Source: a virus
Strand: one strand, 5' to 3'
Length of the DNA stretch: 51,923 bases
IMG/VR virus record: IMGVR_UViG_3300017996_000002
Location: 1-51,923 of that record
Shown here: positions 1-6,862 of the stretch, in pieces
Position numbering within the stretch: the first letter of the stretch is position 1
Layout: every line of letters begins with the position of its first letter
The notes under the pieces: model-generated
Database searches by the model: none
The model's input: the letters and a program-made list of their open reading frames with translations, nothing else
What the model was told of the DNA's origin: nothing
Position numbers and translations under genes: made by a program

Positions 1-103
1 ACCGCCGGTTGCGCCGGATGCATTTGACCCTGCCGCACCTGATCCGCCGCCGCCGCCGCCACCCGAGCCCGCACCGACTTGACCCGATGAACCACCACCA
101 CCA
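1..103. repeat. terminal redundancy, left copy
   Basis: These 103 bases are identical to 51821-51923. The minus-strand reading frame through them runs on in the same frame from base 1 into base 51820, so the window is a circular or terminally redundant molecule of 51,820 bp cut inside a glycine-rich gene. An exact overlap of this size may be an assembler closure or a real short terminal repeat. Sequence alone cannot separate these. Confidence 0.9.
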
Positions 104-1401
104 CCAAAAGCGTAGGCAAGAGAGCCAAATGATGACGATCCGCCTTGACTGCCGGATGAGCCTGGCGAACCGCCAGTTGCCGCGCCCGCGACAGTGACCG
201 TTTGCGGTGAGGAAACTTCGGCGGCGGTAAAATCTTTTATGCCAATATATCCGCCGCCGCCGCCGCCGCCGCCGCTTGCGGCTGTGCCGCTAGTGGTTGT
301 AATGCCGCCACCGCCACCGCCACCGCCACCCACGGCAATGACACGTACGAATTTATAGCTGGCAGCCGCGGCCGTCCATGTACCGCTTGAGGTGAACACT
401 TGTACGTCAACCGCCGACGAAGTGCCCGCTGTCAACGCCATCCATGCGGGCGCCGCACTGGCCAAGCCGGTGCCCGTCTGTGATAGAACTTCCGGTGTCG
501 TGGTCGTGTTGCCCGCGAGGACTGCGAGTGTATTTGTGGCCGAACCGTAGCGCATATCACCCAACGTCGCCGTGACCAGCCCGTCGCCCCCGTGTGTTAC
601 CCCGAGAGTGCCGGTAGCATTCGATACATTGGGCGCACCGTTCGCATTCACATAGGTCGTAATCTGCACAGGCGTGCAGTACACGGCGGCCAACGACTGC
701 ACGCACGGAATTTGCTCGGTTCCGGTCAGAACCGCCGCGGCCGACAGGCCCGCAATGGTTGACTCTAATGTGACCGCAGTAAGATTGGTCGCGTTAGCGA
801 GATTGATCGCGCTAGGCGTATCAAGCGCGGGCGTCGTAAGTGACGGCGAGCTCGACAAAACAACATTACCCGTGCCCGTGCTCGCCCCGCATGCGCCCGC
901 GCCCGTTAGGTATGTGCCGGCGACTCCCGTGCAACCGAATAGCCCGTAGATATCCGACGCGCTCGCCGCCGCTAGTGCTCCCGCCGCGCCCTTCAATGGG
1001 CCGGTAATTGACGTGCTGAGTGTAATTGCCGGCGTAGTCGTTGACGTTGCCACGGAGCCTGAAAGCCCATTCGCGGATACGACAGATGCGCTTGTGACAG
1101 TGCCGATACCGCTAGGCAGGTCCGCTAATACAATCGAGCGCATAGAGGCCGCGCCCGCAACGCCGTTGGGCGTCGCTAGGAATTGGTTCGCCGTCTCACT
1201 ACCGCACCACGTAAACGTCAGCGTGCCGCTGATCGTGACGGGGCCGCCCGAGACGCATAGGGGCGCCGTCGCCGAAGCCGCGACGCTTGTCACGGTGCCC
1301 GAACCGCCCCCGCCGCCCGAGGCTGGCGGCTGATTCTTGATGATCGCAGACGCATTGAAGCCGACCAAAAGGCCGGCGACTAATCCTAGTAAGCGCCTCA
1401 T
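1..1401 (-). CDS. glycine-rich tail-fibre-like protein, N-terminal 467 residues (continues at 51820)
   Basis: The gene starts at ATG 1401 and stays open to base 1, then continues from 51820 to a stop at 51341, giving 626 residues in all. It begins with a short basic, hydrophobic segment ending near NASA, which looks like a signal peptide. Next come a Gly linker and a GTVTSVA-type stretch common in environmental phage fibre proteins. From about residue 340 it reads VFTSSGTWTAA and then runs of 6-9 glycines, typical of collagen-like or glycine-rich adhesin tips. Its ATG overlaps the stop of the upstream gene (1398-1401, ATGA), so the two are translationally coupled. The likely role is host-surface binding at the virion periphery. 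The signal peptide is odd for a virion protein. The fibre role is inferred from composition. Confidence 0.75.
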   Translation of the reverse strand, partial: MRRLLGLVAGLLVGFNASAIIKNQPPASGGGGGSGTVTSVAASATAPLCVSGGPVTISGTLTFTWCGSETANQFLATPNGVAGAASMRSIVLADLPSGIGTVTSASVVSANGLSGSVATSTTTPAITLSTSITGPLKGAAGALAAASASDIYGLFGCTGVAGTYLTGAGACGASTGTGNVVLSSSPSLTTPALDTPSAINLANATNLTAVTLESTIAGLSAAAVLTGTEQIPCVQSLAAVYCTPVQITTYVNANGAPNVSNATGTLGVTHGGDGLVTATLGDMRYGSATNTLAVLAGNTTTTPEVLSQTGTGLASAAPAWMALTAGTSSAVDVQVFTSSGTWTAAAASYKFVRVIAVGGGGGGGGGITTTSGTAASGGGGGGGGYIGIKDFTAAEVSSPQTVTVAGAATGGSPGSSGSQGGSSSFGSLAYAFGGGGGSSGQVGAGSGGGGGGGSGAAGSNASGATGG

Positions 1402-1820
1402 AGCCCGACTCCCGGCGTGAATTCGACAACGCCGCTACTCGATTCAAGGATCACCGCTGCAACGCCCGCGCCGGCCGGCGGCGTCATGACGATAACGGAA
1501 CCCGGCGCTACGGGATAATCTGCTGTTGCCGTACCCGGCGAACCAACCGAAGCCGTACACGCTGCGGCCTGAGCGCAAAATACGACGTGCGCGATACCGG
1601 TTGTACTGTTATAGACTTCGATTTGCGGTATTAAGGTATTTGTAATGGCTGCAAGCGCGACACTGGCGGACGCGGTCGACGCGGATAAAATGCTCGTTTT
1701 GGCGCGCGCTTGGAACGCTACCGTTGATTGCGGCGCCGGCTCAGGCGCGGGGCCGTAGGGAAATTGCGCGAACGCCGGCAAGGCGAAAAAGGCTAAGAGA
1801 GCTAAGGACTTGAGGCGCAT
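1398..1820 (-). CDS. signal-peptide-bearing small protein of the fibre cassette
   Basis: 140 residues. ATG 1820 is chosen because it begins a textbook signal peptide (MRLKSLALLAFFALPAFAQ, cleavage after AFA). The longer frame to 1961 has no coding character. The mature part is Ala/Val/Ser-rich and low in charge, with one Cys pair (FCAQAAACT) and a C-terminal half resembling the beta-rich end domains of fibre-associated proteins. It is the first gene of the minus cassette 1820 to 50474 and overlaps the next gene by ATGA. I do not recognise the family. It may be a fibre partner or an exported envelope protein. Confidence 0.65.
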   Translation of the reverse strand: MRLKSLALLAFFALPAFAQFPYGPAPEPAPQSTVAFQARAKTSILSASTASASVALAAITNTLIPQIEVYNSTTGIAHVVFCAQAAACTASVGSPGTATADYPVAPGSVIVMTPPAGAGVAAVILESSSGVVEFTPGVGL

Positions 1821-1836
1821 GGCAGTGTTCCCGGGT

Positions 1837-1901
1837 TGTGACGCGGTCGACAATTCCGCCATATCGTACGCTAGCCTTGGCGGTTTGGCAAAACTGTGAC
1901 G
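1837..1901. promoter_or_regulatory. divergent intergenic region with two TGTGACG boxes
   Basis: TGTGACG occurs at 1837-1843 and 1895-1901, between the minus fibre cassette and the plus gene at 1944. The same heptamer stands 7 bases upstream of the CGAC-N6-GTCA element at 5697, 18664 and 48690. Here the downstream palindrome is missing or degenerate. It is probably a control region for both directions. No convincing -10 was assigned. Confidence 0.4.
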
Positions 1902-1943
1902 TGGGACACTCAAGCCCGGCGCTCGAAGGCCGATACTCTCTAC

Positions 1944-2057
1944 ATGGACAAGCGAATACAAAACGAACGGAACGCCAACGCGGCACTAGCAGCGCAAGCG
2001 AATCGCCCGAAGCTCACGCCCGAACAACTGGAAATCTTAAGGAAACTAGGACTATGA
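1944..2057 (+). CDS. 37-residue small protein coupled to the next gene
   Basis: ATG 1944 to TGA 2055-2057. The product is hydrophilic and helical, ending LTPEQLEILRKLGL. The stop overlaps the ATG of the following gene (ATGA at 2054-2057), the arrangement used throughout this genome. A GAAGG lies at 1925-1929, rather far from the start. Function unknown; it could be a leader peptide that sets expression of the secreted protein. Confidence 0.45.
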   Translation: MDKRIQNERNANAALAAQANRPKLTPEQLEILRKLGL

Positions 2058-2524
2058 ACCGCCAAATTATCAGCCCTCGCGCCTTCGCGCTACTCGGATT
2101 CTTGATAATCCTCACGCTCTTGTACGTCGCGAACGCGCAAGCCGCCGAGTGCCCCAAGTGTTCACCAGCCGTGCAAAGCATCTTAGAGCCTATTGGATGC
2201 GACACGCCCGCGCCGCCGGGTTTCTTAGATCCAGTCTCATGCGGGACGATTGCGGACGTCGTCTTAAATTATGCGTTCCGGCAAGGCGTGTACTGCGCCA
2301 ATCCTAACGTGTGGGTTGACGATATTTCGACACTCGTACGGATTAACTGCATGAGCGGGAGTTATGGCATGCGCCTCGTGCCCGGCCGTCACGGCTTCGA
2401 AGCATCGTTGTTTACGAAGATTAAGAGCCGTGATTTTTGGCTCGTTTGGGTTGACTCCGCGCGTACCGATACATGCGCAGCGCTACACGCTCGCTACATC
2501 GCCGGTTTTTGCGTGAACTACTAG
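2054..2524 (+). CDS. exported cysteine-containing small protein
   Basis: 156 residues from ATG 2054. Residues 1-30 form a signal peptide or signal anchor (basic start, then LLGFLIILTLLYVANAQA, cleavage predicted after AQA). The mature part holds several Cys (ECPKC, IGC, VSCG, YC, INC, DTC, FC), which fits disulfides in the periplasm. The start is fixed by ATGA overlap with the preceding small ORF. The stop is only 8 bases from tnpB. I do not recognise the family. An envelope-acting phage protein is plausible but not shown. Confidence 0.65.
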   Translation: MNRQIISPRAFALLGFLIILTLLYVANAQAAECPKCSPAVQSILEPIGCDTPAPPGFLDPVSCGTIADVVLNYAFRQGVYCANPNVWVDDISTLVRINCMSGSYGMRLVPGRHGFEASLFTKIKSRDFWLVWVDSARTDTCAALHARYIAGFCVNY

Positions 2525-2531
2525 CCTTGCC

Positions 2532-3575
2532 ATGCTCCTAGTGTATCGCTACCGTGTCAAGTCCCTCGAAGGGTTGCTTAAGGCTCAATCGCGAGCGGTG
2601 AACTTCGTCTGGAATTACTGCAACGAAACCCAAAAGTCGGCGTTGAAGTGGAACAAGCGCTGGCCGTCCGGTTTTGACTTGAACAAACTCACGGCAGGCA
2701 CTAGCAAGGAACTGCGCTTGCACGCGGGCACGATCAACTCGGTGTGCGAGCAATATGCCAAGTCGCGCAGTCAGAAAAAGAGGCCCTTTCTTCGCTGGCG
2801 CGGCAAAAAGTCCTTGGGCTGGGTGCCGCTCAAGGGTCGAGATTTGAGGCGAGAAGGCGATGCGTTCCGCTTCGCGGGCAATACATTTCGTGTGTTCTAT
2901 TCGCGTCCATTGCCGGACGGCAAGATCAAGGATGGCAGTAGCTTTTCGTGCGATGCGCGCGGTCGCTGGTTCTTGAACATTGTGATTGAAGTGGCCGATG
3001 CGACGCCTCGCCAAGTTGCTACCGCTATTGGTATTGATTTGGGATTGAAAAACTTCGCCGCTCTTTCCACTGGCGAAACTATCGGTAATCCGCGCCATTT
3101 GAGAAAACTTGCGGGCGATCTTGCCGTAGCGCAGCGTGCGGGCAAGAAGGGCCGCGCGCGCAACATTCACGCCAAGATCGGCAACGCGCGAGCCGACTTT
3201 CACCACAAACTTTCGTTCCGCATCGTGCGAGAGTTCGATTACATCGCGGTAGGCAACGTCAATGCCGCCGGACTCGCCAAAACCAACATGGCGAAATCCG
3301 TTCTCGATGCAGGTTGGTCTAGCTTCCGCAACCAACTCCGCTATAAAGCTATTAAGCACGGCGCATGGTTCGCAGAGGTTAGCGAATATGGTTCTACCCG
3401 AGTCTGTTCGTCTTGCGCATGCGAGACGGGGCCGAAAGGTGTCGCAGACCTCGGAATAAGAAACTGGATATGCAGTGAGTGTGGTACTTCGCATGATCGT
3501 GATACTAACGCTGCTCTAAATATCCTTTTCCGTTCGGGACATCGAACGCCTGTAGAGGGAATCCCCGTCCTTTAG
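2532..3575 (+). CDS. tnpB: TnpB, RNA-guided nuclease of an IS200/IS605-family element
   Basis: 347 residues, full length for this family. TnpB proteins cut DNA using a guide RNA made from the element's right end. The N-terminal half carries the family signatures KSRSQKKRPFLRWRGKKSLG (about 77-96) and VPLKGRDLRREGDAFRFAGN. RuvC-I aspartate is D169 (GIDLG). RuvC-III is HDRDTNAALNI (D324). A zinc ribbon is formed by C292, C295, C314 and C317. At the RuvC-II site the usual Glu is replaced: IAVGNVN has Gly at 241. Subfamilies with a displaced acidic residue exist, and E285 (VSEYGST) is a candidate. The 3' end runs directly into the right-end hairpin. It stands 8 bases after the exported-protein gene with no visible left end. 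Probably a degenerate or domesticated insertion. Confidence 0.9.
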   Translation: MLLVYRYRVKSLEGLLKAQSRAVNFVWNYCNETQKSALKWNKRWPSGFDLNKLTAGTSKELRLHAGTINSVCEQYAKSRSQKKRPFLRWRGKKSLGWVPLKGRDLRREGDAFRFAGNTFRVFYSRPLPDGKIKDGSSFSCDARGRWFLNIVIEVADATPRQVATAIGIDLGLKNFAALSTGETIGNPRHLRKLAGDLAVAQRAGKKGRARNIHAKIGNARADFHHKLSFRIVREFDYIAVGNVNAAGLAKTNMAKSVLDAGWSSFRNQLRYKAIKHGAWFAEVSEYGSTRVCSSCACETGPKGVADLGIRNWICSECGTSHDRDTNAALNILFRSGHRTPVEGIPVL

Positions 3576-3592
3576 GGCGGGGAGCATGTCAA
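3563..3592 (+). repeat. right end of the tnpB element, probable guide-RNA 3' region
   Basis: An 8-bp stem (3563-3570 with 3575-3582, loop TTTA, one G-T pair) overlaps the tnpB stop and is followed by GGAGCATGTCAA. TCAA is the classical 3' cleavage end of IS605-type elements. By analogy the guide RNA spans this end, and its guide would begin at 3593. Guide use is inferred. Confidence 0.65.
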
Positions 3593-3810
3593 AAATAAAT
3601 GTCCTTCAGATTCGATCAATTCAGTTACCAGTGAACGCGCTCAAGGGCACGTCGAGTCGCTTACTCCGAGCGTCACGCCCAGATATCGCCGGGAAATACT
3701 GGCGCGGCGTGCTGTGGTCACCGTCCTATTTTGCAGTGAGCGCGGGCGGAGCGCCGCTGGCGACCATCAAGCAGTACGTCGAGGCTCAGCGCACAGCCAA
3801 AACGCCGTAG
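3586..3810 (+). pseudogene. tnpA: tnpA (Y1 transposase) C-terminal remnant
   Basis: The 74-residue frame carries the end of an IS200-type TnpA: ALKGTSSRLLR, then YWRGVLWSPSYF, then GGAPLATIKQYVEAQ, where the Tyr of QY is the family nucleophile. The N-terminal half with the HUH metal-binding motif is absent. The fragment starts within the right end of the tnpB element, so the upstream part was lost when that element arrived or later. The spacing before ALKG also looks shortened. Not functional as a transposase. Confidence 0.75.
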
Positions 3811-3829
3811 TCGCCGGACCCCTCTACCT

Positions 3830-3849
3830 CCCCGCCATTCATGGCGGGG
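3830..3849. repeat. IS-end-like hairpin
   Basis: A perfect 9-bp inverted repeat (3830-3838 with 3841-3849, loop TC) follows the tnpA remnant and has the same CCCCGCC stem start as the right-end hairpin at 3563. It is probably the end of the element that carried tnpA. It could also act as a terminator, but there is no long T run. Confidence 0.5.
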
Positions 3850-3922
3850 TTTCACGGGGCTTCTGACGATGAGCGACAAGCGCCCGCCCTACGTGTTCGA
3901 GTTCCCGTCTCGGGCGCCCGAT

Positions 3923-4129
3923 CTAGTCAAAGCTTTCCGACGTCGGCGCCCGGACGTTATCGAGTTTTGGCGGGCCGCTGATCTCGACGCTGACGGTGAG
4001 CCCGTCGACCGCACCCGCCCTGTTGACGAGTAGTCCGCCGCTGATACGCGGCACGCATTTGTGCGGCGCGTCGAACTCCTCGGCGATCTCAGCCTTGAAG
4101 GCGTCGAGCTTGTCGTCACGCTCGCTCAC
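3923..4129 (-). CDS. 68-residue hypothetical protein
   Basis: Starts at GTG 4129, overlapping the stop of the upstream gene (GTGA at 4126-4129). The product opens with an acidic helix (DDKLDAFKAEIAEEFD), then ISGGLLVN and TVSVEISGPPKLDNV. Codon use resembles the neighbours. Function unknown. A plus-strand 54-residue frame at 3869-4033 overlaps it and is less likely to be real. Confidence 0.55.
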   Translation of the reverse strand: MSERDDKLDAFKAEIAEEFDAPHKCVPRISGGLLVNRAGAVDGLTVSVEISGPPKLDNVRAPTSESFD

Positions 4130-4581
4130 TCGTCGCCCTCATGCTCAGCCTCGCACGCCTCGGGGATGGGCTCGGGCTCGTGCCCTACCATCTTGAGGTA
4201 CAGCCGCTCAGCCTCGTCAGGCGTCACGTCCTTGCCGATCACTACATCGTCGGGCTCGCGGGTCGGGCTCACTTCCACCCGGGCGAGCCGCGGTAGATTG
4301 AACTCCATGATTGACTGCAACGCGTCAATGAACCCTTTCGGATTCGGCGATGTGCCGCGGCTCAGCACGGCGCCCGTGCGCGCGTCGACCACGCGGGGCG
4401 TCCCGTCGCGTATCGCTACCAGCGCAGCATAGGCGCTCGGCATGAGCGCGTTCACCATCTGCGAGATCATGAAGCGCGTTATTTCCGTGTTGCGATTCGG
4501 TGATCCCTTGGGCCGGCCGATCTTAGGCTTAGCCGTTGAGCTTTCCACCACGGATATGACGCTTGGGTCGTTGGGTTTCAT
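4126..4581 (-). CDS. hypothetical protein with GRPKGSPN motif; possible small terminase-like
   Basis: 151 residues. An N-terminal basic KIGRPKGSPNRNTEITRF segment (about 20-37) resembles AT-hook-like starts seen in many phage small-terminase-like proteins. It is followed by a helical middle and an acidic tail (EAEHEGDE). No small terminase is found beside terL, which makes this a candidate, but the gene is far from terL and has no recognised HTH. It is driven by the minus promoter at 4616-4644. Assignment is speculative. Confidence 0.5.
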   Translation of the reverse strand: MKPNDPSVISVVESSTAKPKIGRPKGSPNRNTEITRFMISQMVNALMPSAYAALVAIRDGTPRVVDARTGAVLSRGTSPNPKGFIDALQSIMEFNLPRLARVEVSPTREPDDVVIGKDVTPDEAERLYLKMVGHEPEPIPEACEAEHEGDE

Positions 4582-4615
4582 GTTCGCGTAAATCCTGATT
4601 TTTTAGTGAGGGCTT

Positions 4616-4644
4616 AAGATAGCAGCGCGCCAGCCAACAGGCAA
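4616..4644 (-). promoter_or_regulatory. sigma70-type promoter for the 4581 operon
   Basis: Reading leftward: TTGCCT (4644-4639), 17 bases, TATCTT (4621-4616). The gene begins 35 bases downstream. Each hexamer matches consensus at 4 of 6 positions. Confidence 0.5.
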
Positions 4645-4670
4645 ACCCGATTGACTTATAGTTATTATTA

Positions 4671-4698
4671 GTGCCTGAAGGGTACCCTGGCACTTTTT
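4671..4698 (+). terminator. terminator-like inverted repeat
   Basis: Arms GTGCC (4671-4675) and GGCAC (4689-4693) enclose the palindrome AGGGTACCCT (4679-4688) and are followed by TTTTT. The form is that of a rho-independent terminator, but no plus-strand gene ends here. It may instead be part of an origin or insulate the divergent promoters. Confidence 0.4.
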
Positions 4699-4714
4699 AA
4701 TCTCTGTTCCTTTC

Positions 4715-4768
4715 AAAATATTTATAGTAGTATGTATCATTCTGTTCTTATACTACTATAGATATTTT
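4715..4768. repeat. long AT-rich hairpin in the divergent intergenic region
   Basis: 4715-4733 and 4750-4768 are inverted repeats matching at 18 of 19 positions, with a 16-base loop. ATACTACTA from the right arm recurs at 4815-4823, over the -10 and start region of the 4838 promoter. The stretch is far more AT-rich than the rest of the genome. Candidate origin element, operator or RNA structure. Confidence 0.6.
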
Positions 4769-4788
4769 CAGATATGTTGAGAGAAAAA

Positions 4789-4816
4789 TTGACTATCCCC
4801 TGTCGTCTTTGATAAT
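4789..4816 (+). promoter_or_regulatory. sigma70-type promoter for the 4838 operon
   Basis: TTGACT (4789-4794), 16 bases, GATAAT (4811-4816). The transcript would begin near 4823, just before the ribosome site AAAGGA and ATG 4838. It carries no TGAC-N6-GTCA element, so it may be constitutive and early. Confidence 0.65.
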
Positions 4817-4837
4817 ACTACTAAAGGATACCTACTC

Positions 4838-5326
4838 ATGTCTAAGTTAGATGAACTTGATGCGAAATACGCTAGAGAACTTCGCGACGCCGCGCGTGAG
4901 GCCGAGCGCCCCGCGCGTGAGGCCGCCGCCCGGGCGATACTAGAAGCTAAGTTAGAGAGCAAAGCCCGGCGTGATAAAGCGCGGGCCGCCCGTGACGCGG
5001 CTCGCGCTCGGCGCGAACCTGTCTTTGATTCCGGATTCCCTTGCAAACGCGGGCACAACTCGGCGCGCTATACGTGCAACGGCGGCTGCCTTGAATGCCT
5101 CGGAATAGCAATCCCTAAGATTGACGATCACGTGCAAGATCGCATTGCAATTGAATGGATCGTGCGAAAAGGATTGACTGCTCCGATCGGTGCCCCGCTA
5201 TTGAACTATTTAACAGAATGCTTTGTGACGTATTTCGATCATCACGGCGATAAGAACGTGCTCGAACGTCACAAACTCGAAGCGATGCGCGCCACGGGAA
5301 AGCCCTACGGCGTCGACGTCGGCTAA
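4838..5326 (+). CDS. coiled-coil zinc-binding protein
   Basis: 162 residues. Residues 1-60 are a charged Ala/Arg/Glu helix, probably a coiled coil. About residues 68-87 carry PCKRGHNSARYTCNGGCLEC, a Cys/His cluster of the type seen in phage proteins that resemble recombination endonuclease VII. The rest is helical with no HNH catalytic core visible. It is the first gene after the AT-rich region and is led by a good promoter and AAGGA site, so it is probably early. Likely nucleic-acid binding; nuclease activity is unproven. Confidence 0.6.
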   Translation: MSKLDELDAKYARELRDAAREAERPAREAAARAILEAKLESKARRDKARAARDAARARREPVFDSGFPCKRGHNSARYTCNGGCLECLGIAIPKIDDHVQDRIAIEWIVRKGLTAPIGAPLLNYLTECFVTYFDHHGDKNVLERHKLEAMRATGKPYGVDVG

Positions 5327-5520
5327 TGGCTCAGAAGATCAGGCGCCGGGCTCGGATAGGCGGCCGGCGCCGTCCCCTGAAGCCGTGGGAAGCCGCCAGG
5401 CTGGCGCGCAACTCCCGCGAGGTGTGCCGGTGCGACTGTATGCCGTTCCCGCACCGTGCGGGCTCACGTTCCGTTGTGCGGATAGGCCGATCGTCTATTA
5501 CAGTCAAATGTGACGCTTGA
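5326..5520 (+). CDS. 64-residue arginine-rich Cys protein
   Basis: ATG 5326 overlaps the upstream stop (TAATG), so the two are coupled. Very basic N-terminus (KIRRRARIGGRRRPLKPWE), then CRCDC. Probably binds nucleic acid; family unknown. Confidence 0.55.
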   Translation: MAQKIRRRARIGGRRRPLKPWEAARLARNSREVCRCDCMPFPHRAGSRSVVRIGRSSITVKCDA

Positions 5521-5571
5521 CGCGGCGCACATCCGGTAGGGTTGGACCTTAGCCCAAGGATATCCCCCACC

Positions 5572-5694
5572 ATGAACCGCCCGCCCATCCTATGCAATTG
5601 CGCGCCTGACGCTCAGCACCATGAATACGACATATGGAACGAACACGACGGCGAGGGCTCACTCGAAGGCTCGGGCGACGGGGATGATTATTAG
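5572..5694 (+). CDS. 40-residue acidic protein
   Basis: ATG 5572, preceded by AAGGA. The product has CNCAPDAQHHEYD and an acidic, Gly-rich end (SGDGDDY). A TGTGACG box (5509-5515) and TTGACG (5517-5522) lie upstream, but no good -10 was seen. Function unknown. Confidence 0.4.
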   Translation: MNRPPILCNCAPDAQHHEYDIWNEHDGEGSLEGSGDGDDY

Positions 5695-5696
5695 AA

Positions 5697-5739
5697 TGTG
5701 ACGTGGGTCTCGACGCCTCGGTCAGTTATGCGCGATAAT
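5697..5739 (+). promoter_or_regulatory. promoter with CGAC-N6-GTCA operator, for the sliding clamp
   Basis: TGTGACG (5697-5703), 7 bases, CGAC-N6-GTCA (5711-5724). The -35 is TCGACG (5710-5715), then 18 bases, then GATAAT (5734-5739). The same layout recurs at 18664 and 48690. The pseudo-palindrome covers the -35, as expected for a repressor site. Confidence 0.65.
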
Positions 5740-5772
5740 ACTCGCGTCTAAACAATCGAGGAGCTTTTACAA

Positions 5773-6576
5773 ATGTTTAAATTACCAATCGACCTGAACG
5801 CCATCAAGGCGCTCGAATTGTTCGCCGGCAAGGACGACGTATTGTTCGCCGGCAAGGACGACGAGCGGCACTACTTGAACGGCATCTGGGTCTGCGCAAT
5901 CGATGCGCGCACCGTGCGCGTGGTCGCGACAGACGGGTATACCTTGGCCGAGCATCGCGTCGCGCTGCAGGAGGGCGGCATGGAGTTCACCGGTGGATTC
6001 CCTCAGTCGGGGATCATCCCGCGCGACGCGTTCAAAGCACTCAAGGGCTTTACCGTCTTATCAATCGAGCCGGGCTCCAAGGGCACATTCGACCCGCCAC
6101 GCTACTCAATCAATGACGGCGAGCGCGTCGGCAAACTGATCGACGGCACGTTCCCTGACATCGATCGGATATGGCCGTCGTCTGTCAGTCTCGAAGCAAC
6201 ACATTTGGATCCGGACTACGTCGCACGCGTCGGCAAGGCGGCGCACCTGCTTGCCGGTAAGGGCCTGCTCCGCTCGGCCTTTTTTCAGAACGGGTCGAAC
6301 CCCACGGTGTTCAAAGTGCGCGACGACTTCGCGGGCCTCATCATGCCCGAGCGCACGGACAAGGCGAGCATGCCTGAGTGGACGCCGACCAAGTCGCTCG
6401 GAGATCCGATCCGCGAGGCCGCCAAAGAGACAGTGATTGCGCTGCGCGATCTGTATGACTGCGCCGCCGCCGGCATTCTGCCGAAGTCGACCGACGATGT
6501 TCTTAGCAACGCGCGTAAGTTACTGACGCGGATCGGGATCATGACGCGTGACGACATCGCGGGCATTAACAACTGA
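5773..6576 (+). CDS. DnaN-like sliding clamp (beta-clamp domain protein)
   Basis: 267 residues. The pattern YLNGIWV, then VVATDGYTLAEHRV, then SGIIPRDAFKAL, then GTFPDIDRIWP matches phage homologues of the DNA polymerase III beta subunit, shorter than the bacterial 366. It would tether the phage family A polymerase (16430) to DNA. A 24-bp tandem duplication near the start repeats LFAGKDD. The C-terminal 60 residues are an extra helical region. It is expressed from its own operator-bearing promoter at 5697. Confidence 0.7.
   Translation: MFKLPIDLNAIKALELFAGKDDVLFAGKDDERHYLNGIWVCAIDARTVRVVATDGYTLAEHRVALQEGGMEFTGGFPQSGIIPRDAFKALKGFTVLSIEPGSKGTFDPPRYSINDGERVGKLIDGTFPDIDRIWPSSVSLEATHLDPDYVARVGKAAHLLAGKGLLRSAFFQNGSNPTVFKVRDDFAGLIMPERTDKASMPEWTPTKSLGDPIREAAKETVIALRDLYDCAAAGILPKSTDDVLSNARKLLTRIGIMTRDDIAGINN
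5818..5863 (+). repeat. 24-bp tandem duplication inside the clamp gene
   Basis: 22 identical bases at 5818-5839 and 5842-5863 (period 24) duplicate LFAGKDD in frame. The exact identity suggests a recent event, or an assembly artefact. Confidence 0.8.
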
Positions 6577-6589
6577 GGAGATTTTGCAA

Positions 6590-6688
6590 ATGTTCAAGCG
6601 ATTACAGATTTTCGTCGAGGAGGGCTTGACGATCGCGTGCATTCTCGCGCTGATCGGCTATGTCTGGTACATGGTGCTTAAGTGTTGA
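6590..6688 (+). CDS. 32-residue single-span membrane protein
   Basis: A GAGGAG site (6576-6581) precedes ATG 6590. LTIACILALIGYVWYMVL is one transmembrane helix, with a basic N-terminus and a short tail. It follows the clamp gene by 13 bases. Role unknown; small membrane proteins of early phage operons often block superinfection or alter host membranes. Confidence 0.5.
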   Translation: MFKRLQIFVEEGLTIACILALIGYVWYMVLKC

Positions 6689-6794
6689 GGCTCATACGGC
6701 GTTGGATACAACGACGTAAAGCTTGGGGCGTTTCATACGACCAGCGTTGGCGCCCGAGCGTCAAGCGCAATCAAGCGGGGAGTTTCTAAGAGAA

Positions 6795-6847
6795 TCCGAC
6801 CCGTCCGCCTAGCGCCGCATGATGCAGCGCTAGGCGGACGGGTCGGA
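6795..6847. terminator. 21-bp perfect inverted repeat between convergent operons
   Basis: 6795-6815 and 6827-6847 are exact reverse complements, with an 11-base spacer that itself contains GCAT/ATGC. It lies between the plus clamp operon and the minus replication operon, so a bidirectional transcription stop is likely. It lacks a T tract on either side. A structural or recombination role is possible. Confidence 0.55.
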
Positions 6848-6862
6848 AAGGTTGAGGGCGGG

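Larger units (their letters stand above)
2532..3849 (+). mobile_element. decayed IS200/IS605-family locus
   Basis: The locus holds an intact tnpB, a right-end hairpin followed by the family's TCAA end (3589-3592), a truncated tnpA, and a second end-like hairpin at 3830-3849. No left-end hairpin or TTAC cleavage site was convincingly found upstream of tnpB. With tnpA broken, the locus cannot move on its own. It may be two adjacent or nested insertions. Confidence 0.65.

Noticed and set aside
2538-3494. 318-codon minus frame opposite tnpB
   Set aside because: tnpB is a clear family match on the plus strand; the opposite frame has no recognisable features.
3869-4033. 54-codon plus frame (starts MSDKRPPYVFEF)
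   Set aside because: Overlaps the minus gene 3923-4129, which has coupled start and neighbour-like codon use; no ribosome site decides for it. Kept only as a possibility.
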